Shown here in pieces: positions 56,378 to 63,171 of a stretch of DNA of 63,171 nucleotides. A model generated the notes under the pieces. The model worked only from the letters and a program-made list of their open reading frames with translations. It ran no database searches and was not told where the DNA came from. Both the position numbers and the translations under genes were made by a program. Each line of letters begins with the position of its first letter. The stretch's first letter is position 1. Source of the DNA: Pseudomonadota bacterium (lineage in GTDB: Bacteria > Chloroflexota > UBA5177); assembly GCA_021324655.1 (NCBI GenBank), contig JAJPIP010000012.1, forward strand, positions 1-63,171. The letters are read 5' to 3'.

Positions 56378-56706
56378 TACGCTGGCCCATGGGCGCTCCG
56401 TACGACGAGCTGAGATCTATTCTGGCCGGAGGCGAGCAAGCCGTGCTTGCCACGATCATCCACACCCGCGGCTCGACACCCCGTGAGGTCGGGGCGAGAA
56501 TGATCGTGCGCGCCGACGGCACCACCAGCGGGACGGTGGGAGGCGGTTGTGGCGAGGCAGACGTCTGGAGCGCGGCGATGGAGGTGCTGGACTCGGGCGA
56601 GGCACGGATCCTCGAGGTCGACCTTCTCCACGATCACGACACTGAAGGCGGCCGGGCCTGCGGCGGCCTCATGTACGTCTTCCTGGAACCCGTACGCCCT
56701 TCTTGA
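56374..56706 (+). CDS. Short XdhC/CoxI protein (N-terminal domain only)
   Basis: A 110-residue protein consisting only of the XdhC_CoxI N-terminal domain: LAGGEQAVLATIIHTRGSTPREVGARMIVRADGTTSGTVGGGCGEADVW, with the Cys in GGGCGEAD and a second in GRACGGLM that are conserved for cofactor handling. It supplies the part that is degenerate in the XdhC at 54723, so the two probably act as a split pair. ATGA overlap with yqeB. The hydroxylase itself is not in the window. Confidence 0.9.
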   Translation: MIRWPMGAPYDELRSILAGGEQAVLATIIHTRGSTPREVGARMIVRADGTTSGTVGGGCGEADVWSAAMEVLDSGEARILEVDLLHDHDTEGGRACGGLMYVFLEPVRPS

Positions 56707-56747
56707 CCCCTTCCGTCAAGTCATGCCACAATGATGCACAGGCAGTG

Positions 56748-56997
56748 ACGGAAACGAGTACGCTCGCCGGCGCCGCGCAGCGAACCCGGGATGGTGTGAG
56801 CCGGGTCGGTACGGGGAAACGGAAAATCCTTCCCGAGCCTCCCCGCGAACTCTTATGACGGTAGCGGGCGATGGGGTAGCCGGCCATTATCCCGGCGGGA
56901 GACGAGGCGCGCCTCGTGTCCGATGAGAGAGCGGTTGGCTAATGTGGGTGGTACCGCGGGTTCAGATGGACTCGTCCCATGGGACGAGTCTTTTTTT
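56748..56997 (+). ncRNA. T-box riboswitch, isoleucine type
   Basis: The leader of alaX-ileS has the parts of a T-box: the distal Stem I loop region CCGGGATGGTGTGAG (near 56785-56800), a specifier loop with ATC at 56826-56828, the T-box bulge sequence GGGTGGTACCGCGG (56946-56959) and a terminator. In the bulge, TGGT would pair with the end of uncharged tRNA; the variable T fits discriminator A of tRNA-Ile. Uncharged tRNA-Ile would promote read-through into alaX and ileS. Confidence 0.9.
56969..56997 (+). terminator. T-box terminator
   Basis: GACTCGTCCC (56969-56978) and GGGACGAGTC (56981-56990) form a perfect stem followed by seven T. It ends 11 nt before the alaX start and is the regulated terminator of the T-box. 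Confidence 0.93.
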
Positions 56998-57008
56998 GTG
57001 GTGTGAGG

Positions 57009-57737
57009 ATGACGGACCTTCTGTATCAGAGCGATAGCTATCTCCGAGAGTTCGATGCGGTCGTCGTGGACGTCCAGGACCAGAATGTGATCCTCGATCG
57101 GACGGCTTTCTATCCGCGTGGTGGCGGCCAGCCGGCCGATCGCGGCTTCGTCAGCTCCGGGACGGGACGCTGGGAGGTTGTCGCCGTCGAGAAGCGTGGC
57201 GGCGACGTGATGCACACGGTCGAGGGGAAACCGCCGGCCGTGGGAACCTCGGTTCACGGTGTGGTGGATTGGGACTTCCGCTACCAGATGATGCGGACGC
57301 ATTCGGCGTTGCACGTGCTCTGTGGCGTCATCTTCCAGCAGTACGGCGCCCTGGTCACCGGCAATCAAATGTATCCCGACCGCGCCCGCATGGACTTCAC
57401 CCTCGCCGATCTCACGCCCGAGCGCATACGCGAGATCGAGAATCTCAGTAATCAAGCGATCGCCGCCGGATATCCGGTACGGGTGCGTTTTATCTCGCGC
57501 GCCGAAGCGGAAACCATACCGGACCTCATTCGAACGAAGGTCAATCTGGTGCCACCGGAGGTCGATCCGATTCGCACCGTCGAAATCGTCGGCCTGGATC
57601 ATCAGGCAGATGGGGGCACCCACGTGAGCAACACGCTGGAGATAGGCGGTCTGCGCGTGACGAAGACCGAAAACAAGGGCAAGCAGAACCGGCGGCTGGA
57701 AATCCAGCTGTTTCCCCTGGAAGGACAAGTTCAGTAA
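57009..57737 (+). CDS. Alanyl-tRNA editing protein AlaX-like
   Basis: Free-standing editing-domain protein that hydrolyses wrongly charged tRNA-Ala (Ser or Gly), about 242 residues. It begins with the AlaRS-like barrel (FYPRGGGQPADRGFV) and has the zinc motif HSALH (HxxxH) and the second metal site in ADGGTHVSNTLEIG. A start ATG at 57009 is used; a GTG at 57001 is in another frame. It is unusual that it is the first gene behind an Ile-type T-box; its stop overlaps the ileS start by 1 nt. Confidence 0.9.
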   Translation: MTDLLYQSDSYLREFDAVVVDVQDQNVILDRTAFYPRGGGQPADRGFVSSGTGRWEVVAVEKRGGDVMHTVEGKPPAVGTSVHGVVDWDFRYQMMRTHSALHVLCGVIFQQYGALVTGNQMYPDRARMDFTLADLTPERIREIENLSNQAIAAGYPVRVRFISRAEAETIPDLIRTKVNLVPPEVDPIRTVEIVGLDHQADGGTHVSNTLEIGGLRVTKTENKGKQNRRLEIQLFPLEGQVQ

Positions 57738-60700
57738 TGTTTCCATCGGTACCGCGCGACTTCGATGTGCCGGGACTCGAGCGCCAGGTGCTGGACTTCT
57801 GGCGAGAGAACGACGTGGAGCGCCGCTACCTGGAGCGGAACGCCGATTCACCGGAACGCTTCAGCTTCCTCGACGGTCCTATCACCGCCAACGGCCAGAT
57901 GGGAGTGCACCATGCCTGGGGACGCACGTACAAAGATCTCTGGCAGCGCTACAACACGATGCTCGGCAAACGTCAGCGCTACCAGAACGGGTTCGACGGA
58001 CAGGGCCTGTGGGTGGAAGTGACCCTGGAGCGCGCGCTCGGATTCACATCCAAGCGCGACATCGAAGACTTCGGCATCGCGGAATTCGTACGGCGCTGCA
58101 AGCAGAGCGTCTTTGAGTTTGCCGACACCATCACCCAGCAGTCTCAGCGCCTCGGCTACTTCATGGACTGGCCGAACTCGTACTACACCCTGTCGGACCA
58201 GAACAACTACGCGATCTGGGCTTTCCTGAAGCGCTGCCACGAGCGAGGGCTGCTCTACGAGGGCAACGACGTCATGCCCTGGTGCACGGGCTGCGGCACC
58301 GGCATCTCCGAGATGGAAGCAGCCGAGGGCTACCAGACACTGAAACATAAGTCCGTCTACGTGGCCTTTCCGCTCCTGGGAACACCGGGCGAGTCTCTTC
58401 TGGTGTGGACCACAACGCCCTGGACGCTCACGTCGAACGTCGCGGTTGCCGTGAATCCAGATTTGACGTATGTCAGGGTTCGTCAGGGTGATGACATCTA
58501 CTACCTGGCGGAGCAGCGCCTCTCCGTCCTGCGGGGTGAGTACGACCGGCTCGGCGAGATGCCGGGAAGTGAAATGGTCGGGTGGCGCTTCCGCGGGCCT
58601 TTCGACGAGCTACCGGTGGCACACGGGATTCAGCATACGGTGATCCCGTGGGAAGACGTCAGCGCCGACGAAGGGACGGGGCTCGTCCACATCGCTCCCG
58701 GTTGCGGCGCGGAGGACTTCGCTTTGAGTAAGCAGTTCGGGCTCCCGGTGATTGCGCCGATCAACGAGTCGGGCATCTACGGCGAAGGCTTCGGGCCGCT
58801 GGCGGGCCGGGATGTCCTCACGGTGGGGGACGATATCATCAGCGACCTCAAGCGCAAGGGCCTCCTCTACCGCACCGAGACTATTGAGCACCGCTACCCG
58901 ACCTGCTGGCGGTCCGGCCACGAGCTCGTCTTCCGCCTCGTCGACGAGTGGTTCATCTCGATGGGTCCACTGCGCGAGCCCATGATGGACGTTGCCAGGC
59001 AAATTCATTGGTTGCCGCCCTACGGACTTGAGCGTGAATTGGACTGGCTGCGGAACATGGGCGACTGGATGATCTCGAAGAAGCGCTATTGGGGCCTCGC
59101 GCTGCCGTTCTGGATCTGCCCGGACGGTCACTTGACCGTGGTCGGTGGCAAGGAGGAGCTGTTCGAGCGAGCTGTCAGCGGACTTGATGGACTGGAGTCG
59201 CCGCACCGTCCGTGGATCGACGATGTGACGATCCGCTGCGGTCAATGTGACAAGGTGGCTGAGCGGATCCCCGACGTGGGAAACGTCTGGCTCGACGCCG
59301 GCATCGTTCCGTACTCGACCATGGGCTACTTTGACGATCGATCCTACTGGCAGGACTGGTTCCCCGCACAGTTCATCACGGAGAGCTTTCCGGGCCAGTT
59401 CCGTAACTGGTTTTACTCGATGCTTGCGATGAGCACCGTCCTGGAGAACGCCGCCCCATTCGAGACCGTCCTCGGCTATGCCCTCATGCGGGATCAAGAC
59501 GGACGGGAAATGCACAAGAGTTGGGGAAACCTCATCCCGTTTGATGAGGCGGCGGATCGTGCCGGCGCCGACGTGATGCGGTGGCTGTTCGTTCTCCACG
59601 ATCCCGAGAGGAATCTGAACTTCGGATGGCAGTCGCTCGACGAAATCAAACGCCGTCTGCTGACGCTGTGGAACACGTACAGCTTCTTTGTCACGTACGC
59701 CAACGTCGATGGCTGGTCTCCGGAGCAGGGCGCTTTGCCCCCCGCCGAACGTCCCCTTCTCGACCGGTGGCTCCTGGCACGGTTGAACGTGCTCATTGGT
59801 GATGTACGCACTGGGCTCGATCGGTACGATGCGGCGCACTCGGCCGGCGCCATCGATGCCTTCATTGAAGACATGTCGACATGGTACGTGCGCCGGAGCC
59901 GGCGCCGTTTCTGGCGGAGTGAGTCGGACGCCGACAAGCTCGCGGCCTACGCCAGCCTTTACGAAGCTCTTACCATCCTCGCCCAGCTGATCGCACCCTT
60001 CATGCCCTTCCTGTCGGAGTATCTGTACCAGCAGCTGGTTCGGCCCGCGAACCCGGATGTAGCGCTCAGCGTGCATCTGACCGACTATCCGCAAGCCGAC
60101 CACGCTCTGATCGATCACGCGCTCCTGGACGCGATGACGGCTGCCCAAAAGGTCGTTGCACTGGGCCGGGCCGCGCGTGACAAGAGCACCATAAGGGTCC
60201 GTCAGCCGCTGGCGGCGATGTTCGTCAAGACGCCGACGCCGGAAACGGCTGGGGATGTACAGACGCTCTGCGATATCATCCTCGACGAGCTGAACGTCAA
60301 GAACCTCGAGTTCGCGGGAACCGCCGAGGAGTACATGGAATACTCGGTGCGGCCCAACCTACCTGTGCTCGGCCCCAAGTACGGGAAGCAGGTTGGGGCG
60401 ATTCGCCAGGCGCTGTCGGAGTTGGACCCGGCAGAGGTGACGCGCCAGGTTGAATCCGGACTGCCCGTGGTCGTGAGCGCCGACGGACACCTCGTCGAGC
60501 TCTTGCCGGACGAGATTCTCACGGGGGCGCGGGAGCGAGCCGGCTTCGCCGCCATGGCTGCCGACGGCTACCTCGTCGCCCTCGATACCACGCTGACACC
60601 CGATCTGGTGGCCGAAGGCTGGGCACGAGAAGTGATCCGGCGCGTGAACGATTGGCGGCGAGCAGCGGGGTTCAACGTCGATGACCGTATTACCATACGG

Positions 60701-60886
60701 TACGAGGCGAGCGACCCGCTGGCGGATGCAATCCGCGCGCACCGGGGCTACATCGCAGCGGAGACCCTGACGGAGGATCTGCAGGAGGCAGAACCGGCCA
60801 ATGGTTACATCGGCGAGGCCGACTTCGCGGGACAATGGCTGAAAGCGTCGCTGGCACGGGTGAAGACGCCGATCACGGCGTCGTAG
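57737..60886 (+). CDS. ileS: Isoleucyl-tRNA synthetase
   Basis: Class Ia synthetase of 1049 residues, of the longer type 2 (eukaryote-like) group. The HIGH signature is HHAWG at about residue 57, the editing domain has TTTPWTLTSNVAVAV, and the KMSKS counterpart is MHKSWGN near residue 593. The WWFISMGPLREPMM-like segment (EWFISMGPLREPM) precedes the zinc-less core. The anticodon-binding helical domain occupies about 650-820 (TWYVRRSRRRFWRS). Control by an isoleucine T-box upstream agrees with the assignment. Confidence 0.96.
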   Translation: MFPSVPRDFDVPGLERQVLDFWRENDVERRYLERNADSPERFSFLDGPITANGQMGVHHAWGRTYKDLWQRYNTMLGKRQRYQNGFDGQGLWVEVTLERALGFTSKRDIEDFGIAEFVRRCKQSVFEFADTITQQSQRLGYFMDWPNSYYTLSDQNNYAIWAFLKRCHERGLLYEGNDVMPWCTGCGTGISEMEAAEGYQTLKHKSVYVAFPLLGTPGESLLVWTTTPWTLTSNVAVAVNPDLTYVRVRQGDDIYYLAEQRLSVLRGEYDRLGEMPGSEMVGWRFRGPFDELPVAHGIQHTVIPWEDVSADEGTGLVHIAPGCGAEDFALSKQFGLPVIAPINESGIYGEGFGPLAGRDVLTVGDDIISDLKRKGLLYRTETIEHRYPTCWRSGHELVFRLVDEWFISMGPLREPMMDVARQIHWLPPYGLERELDWLRNMGDWMISKKRYWGLALPFWICPDGHLTVVGGKEELFERAVSGLDGLESPHRPWIDDVTIRCGQCDKVAERIPDVGNVWLDAGIVPYSTMGYFDDRSYWQDWFPAQFITESFPGQFRNWFYSMLAMSTVLENAAPFETVLGYALMRDQDGREMHKSWGNLIPFDEAADRAGADVMRWLFVLHDPERNLNFGWQSLDEIKRRLLTLWNTYSFFVTYANVDGWSPEQGALPPAERPLLDRWLLARLNVLIGDVRTGLDRYDAAHSAGAIDAFIEDMSTWYVRRSRRRFWRSESDADKLAAYASLYEALTILAQLIAPFMPFLSEYLYQQLVRPANPDVALSVHLTDYPQADHALIDHALLDAMTAAQKVVALGRAARDKSTIRVRQPLAAMFVKTPTPETAGDVQTLCDIILDELNVKNLEFAGTAEEYMEYSVRPNLPVLGPKYGKQVGAIRQALSELDPAEVTRQVESGLPVVVSADGHLVELLPDEILTGARERAGFAAMAADGYLVALDTTLTPDLVAEGWAREVIRRVNDWRRAAGFNVDDRITIRYEASDPLADAIRAHRGYIAAETLTEDLQEAEPANGYIGEADFAGQWLKASLARVKTPITAS

Positions 60887-61527
60887 GGCCGCCCCGGCCG
60901 CCGGCGCCGGTGGTCGCGGCCGCCCTGTCCGGCTTTGTCGTGGGAGTCTTTCTGACCCTCCTGGCCACCGGCGCTCTCCAGCGGCATGTGGCAAGCGGGC
61001 CGACGGTGGTAACGCCGCCACCCGCGACGATCGTGCCGGACCGGGTTCTTCAGGCGCGCGTCACCCGGATCGTCGCCCAGCAGCTTGGTCCCATGCCCAC
61101 CGACCCCAAGCGGTCGCGCCTGCTCTCGATCGCGCTGGCGCCTCCGGACGCGGGGAAGGGGCCGCTCACGTCCACCCAGGTGCTGGCATCCTACCGCTCG
61201 GTCACCATCATTTTTCAGCTGAATGACCACCCGTTTGGCGGCATCTGGCGCCTGCGTGCCGCGCGCGGCGACGTCTTTGCCGTGATGAAGGCCCTGTATA
61301 CGAGTCAGCTGCCCGTCTACGACGTCACCATGGAAGGGTGCTTTCCGTTACCGGCGCGAGACGGCACTCGCTGCGCGTCCGGCCCCCCAGCGCTGCGCGT
61401 GAGCGTGGTGGCGTCACTGGCACATGAAACGGCGGAACTCATCCCCTGGAAGAAGTGGAACCGGGCCGATGAGACGCGTTTATGGGCGCTTCTCACGTAC
61501 CGAACCGTCAATCCCCATTTCGGCTAG
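60835..61527 (+). CDS. Membrane-anchored protein of unknown function
   Basis: A 230-residue protein with one membrane helix (about 26-48, VVAAALSGFVVGVFLTLLATG), a Pro-rich stretch and an external or periplasmic domain of about 170 residues with two cysteines (GCFPLPARDGTRCASG), perhaps a disulfide. I recognise no family. With the ATG at 60835 it overlaps ileS by 52 nt; an internal GTG near residue 26 would remove the overlap. No ribosome site supports either choice strongly. Confidence 0.7.
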   Translation: MAESVAGTGEDADHGVVGPPRPPAPVVAAALSGFVVGVFLTLLATGALQRHVASGPTVVTPPPATIVPDRVLQARVTRIVAQQLGPMPTDPKRSRLLSIALAPPDAGKGPLTSTQVLASYRSVTIIFQLNDHPFGGIWRLRAARGDVFAVMKALYTSQLPVYDVTMEGCFPLPARDGTRCASGPPALRVSVVASLAHETAELIPWKKWNRADETRLWALLTYRTVNPHFG

Positions 61528-61546
61528 TTTGCATAACAGTCGAATG

Positions 61547-61605
61547 GGTGGATAACTTGTCGAGAGACGCGGGGGTTTTCCACACCGGTCGGGGTGTTAT
61601 CCACG
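61547..61605. other. Cluster of DnaA boxes, candidate origin region
   Basis: Three matches to TTWTNCACA lie in 59 bp behind dnaA: TTATCCACC (minus, 61555-61547), a perfect TTTTCCACA (61576-61584) and TTATCCACG (61597-61605). The outer two form a perfect inverted repeat GTGGATAAC/GTTATCCAC. An AT-rich unwinding element is not obvious in these 80 bp, so further origin parts may lie elsewhere. Confidence 0.6.
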
Positions 61606-61609
61606 CAAC

Positions 61610-62950
61610 TCACTCGGTGCCGTATAAAGCGCTCCGAATCGCGAGCACATCATTGCGCAGTTGATGGTCTTCCTGGACCGCGTGGCCGATCTTGTCCCAA
61701 CCGTGCATGACGGTCGTGTGGTCCCTGCCCCCGAGCATCTGGCCGATCTGCTCCAGAGAGACACTGGTTTCCTCACGGACCAGGTACATGGCGATCTGCC
61801 GCGGCACGACCACTGACTTGTCGCGTCCCTTACCGGTCAGCGAGTCCATGGAGAGGCCGTAGTAGTTCGCCACACAGTCGATGATCGACTGGGGCGTCAG
61901 TTGTGCGCGCCGCGGCCCACTCAGGCTGTCGAGCGCGGCTGCGGCGAGATCGATCGTGAGCTGGCGCTCATTGTGGGCCGCATAGGCAAGGATGCGATTG
62001 AGGCTGCCCTCCAACTCACGTATATTGCTCGGTACGCGGCGTGCGAGAAACTGGATGACGTCCGGCGGGACCGGTAGCCCCTGTTTCTCGGCCTTAGACC
62101 GCAGAATCGCGATGCGCGTTTCCAGTTCCGGCGGCTGAATATCGGCGATGAGTCCGCCTTCAAAGCGCGACCGTAGACGGTCGGCCAGCGGGTTCATGGC
62201 CTTCGGCGGCTTGTCGGATGAGATAACGATCTGCTTCTCGCTGTCACGCAGGGCGTTGAAGGTGTGGAAAAACTCCTCCTGCGTGCTTTCTTTGCCCGCG
62301 ATGAACTGGATGTCGTCGATAAGAAGAACGTCAACGCGCCGGTAGATATCGCGAAAGTCGTCCATGCTCCCATCGCGGATGGCACGGATCATTTCATTCA
62401 TGAACTGCTCGGAGGTGGTAATCACGACGCGATAGTCGGGATAAGACTTCTGAACGGCATGACCGATCGCGTGGAGGAGGTGAGTCTTGCCCAGACCGAC
62501 TCCGCCGTAGAGAAAGAGCGGGTTGTAGGTTCCCCCCGGCTGTTCGGCGACGGCCTGCGCCGCCGCATGGGCAAATCGATTGCTGCCCCCGACTATGTAG
62601 TCAGCGAACGTGTAGCGGGCGTTGAAATCCGACCGCTGAGCGTCAAACAACGGGTTGGAGTATGCGCCGTTGCGGCTGCGACGCCTCCCCGGCCCGTCTG
62701 CGAGTTCGCTGACGACCTGGAAGCGCACGTCGGTATCGGGTTGTCCGACTTCGGTGAGGGTCCGGCGAATGACCGGCTGCAGACGCTGCTCCAGCCACTC
62801 CCGGCTGTACGTGCTGGGCACCCCCACGGTGAGGACGCCATTGCCCAGATCGAGCCCCTTGGTGGGTCGGAGCCACTGGTTGAAGTTCGCCGGGGCCATT
62901 GAATCCTGGAGTTGAGAGAGAACGGAGCGCCACAGAGCGTGTGCTTCCAA
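61610..62950 (-). CDS. dnaA: Chromosomal replication initiator DnaA
   Basis: AAA+ initiator that binds DnaA boxes and opens the origin, 446 residues. Domain I begins LWRSVLSQLQDSMAPANFNQWLRP. The linker (about 85-110) is short. Domain III has Walker A NPLFLYGGVGLGKTHLLHAIGH and Walker B VDVLLIDDIQFIAGKESTQEEFFHTFN. Domain IV ends with the DNA-binding signature LGGRDHTTVMHGWDKIG. The start is a TTG at 62950 with GGGGG upstream; this gives the usual N terminus. dnaN would be expected near but is not visible in the remaining 220 nt. Confidence 0.97.
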   Translation of the reverse strand: MEAHALWRSVLSQLQDSMAPANFNQWLRPTKGLDLGNGVLTVGVPSTYSREWLEQRLQPVIRRTLTEVGQPDTDVRFQVVSELADGPGRRRSRNGAYSNPLFDAQRSDFNARYTFADYIVGGSNRFAHAAAQAVAEQPGGTYNPLFLYGGVGLGKTHLLHAIGHAVQKSYPDYRVVITTSEQFMNEMIRAIRDGSMDDFRDIYRRVDVLLIDDIQFIAGKESTQEEFFHTFNALRDSEKQIVISSDKPPKAMNPLADRLRSRFEGGLIADIQPPELETRIAILRSKAEKQGLPVPPDVIQFLARRVPSNIRELEGSLNRILAYAAHNERQLTIDLAAAALDSLSGPRRAQLTPQSIIDCVANYYGLSMDSLTGKGRDKSVVVPRQIAMYLVREETSVSLEQIGQMLGGRDHTTVMHGWDKIGHAVQEDHQLRNDVLAIRSALYGTE

Positions 62951-62994
62951 GTCGACCCCCGGGGAGATGAGATGAAGAGGAGGAGCGCGACGTC

Positions 62995-63023
62995 ATCGTA
63001 TCAAACCCCCGGGAATCCAACAA
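62995..63023 (-). promoter_or_regulatory. Candidate dnaA promoter
   Basis: On the minus strand TTGTTG (63023-63018), a 17-nt spacer and an extended -10 TGATACGAT (hexamer TACGAT, 63000-62995), about 45 nt before the TTG start. The -35 element is weak. The remaining bases to the window edge show no gene, only GACATG-containing short repeats. Confidence 0.4.
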
Positions 63024-63171
63024 TGAATTGGGAGGGCGCCGCAACCTCCCAGAAAAGCCTGCCACCACGACATGCAGTGGACATGGACAGCTTCCACACC
63101 GACATGTAGGAATGCGACAGGAGCTGCGGCACAAAGATTACATACGCCAATTTTGTCACTATGCGTGCCGC

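Noticed and set aside
54723-56706. Carbon monoxide dehydrogenase (cox) accessory cluster
   Set aside because: XdhC/CoxI proteins occur there too, but YqeB is characteristic of the selenium-dependent hydroxylase system, and no cox structural genes are nearby.
61482-61664. Small plus-strand frame across the dnaA 3' end
   Set aside because: It runs through the DnaA-box cluster and the end of dnaA, has no ribosome site and no plausible product.
62951-63171. Start of dnaN or rpmH upstream of dnaA
   Set aside because: No frame in these 220 nt gives beta-clamp or L34 sequence; only a candidate promoter and short repeats are seen.

Overview
The window is GC-rich bacterial chromosome with dense, mostly chromosomal-core gene content and no insertion sequence, phage or CRISPR. 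Three things point to a Terrabacteria-type lineage, most likely an uncultured member of the Chloroflexota: a transcription-terminating T-box leader in front of the isoleucyl-tRNA synthetase, a long coiled-coil insertion in the beta-prime subunit of RNA polymerase, and a luciferase-like (LLM) F420-type oxidoreductase. The phylum is an inference; the window holds no rRNA gene to settle it.

Left part (1-19154). The rpoB-rpoC pair runs leftwards from its own sigma70-type promoter, which is overlapped by a perfect inverted repeat. Next come pyrF with a DUF951 gene overlapping its end, a small unknown gene, and a long leftward operon: atpZ-atpI-atpB-atpE-atpF-atpF'-atpH-atpA-atpG-atpD-atpC, followed without a gap by mreB and a membrane acyltransferase. 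Divergent from this operon lie rplS, rnhB and yraN.

Middle (19155-44538). A structured leader RNA ending in an intrinsic terminator precedes metX-metY and a CoA-binding protein gene (methionine synthesis by direct sulfhydrylation). Then comes an accessory stretch: a very large secreted protein joining a GH35 beta-galactosidase module to a GH5 module, several small orphan genes, two probable lipoproteins, an esterase, a receiver domain without its phospho-acceptor, and a 678-residue protein that looks like a dead PP2C phosphatase with a long Pro/Glu-rich linker. A selenocysteine tRNA gene (anticodon TCA) lies at 33.6 kb. It is followed by a metallophosphoesterase, a class A penicillin-binding protein, a 2-hydroxyacid dehydrogenase, an aminotransferase, hpt, the threonine-to-glycine pair tdh-kbl, and pepA.

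Right part (44586-63171). hsp20-lon, queG with a DUF72 gene, an EF-G-like GTPase, a trans-sulfuration-type PLP enzyme, and purA. Then comes a tight three-gene cluster xdhC-yqeB-xdhC', typical of selenium-dependent molybdenum hydroxylase maturation, which fits functionally with the selenocysteine tRNA because both need activated selenium. A T-box riboswitch controls alaX-ileS. The window ends with dnaA; a 59-bp cluster of DnaA boxes just behind its 3' end suggests a replication-origin region.

Several genes (54723, 30154, 40696, 36869) have a promoter -10 element placed so that transcription would start at or within a few bases of the start codon, suggesting leaderless mRNAs. The points most worth a second look are the GH35-GH5 fusion, the metX leader RNA, the PP2C-like pseudophosphatase, the selenium link, and the inverted repeats over or next to the rpoB, EF-G and purA promoters.
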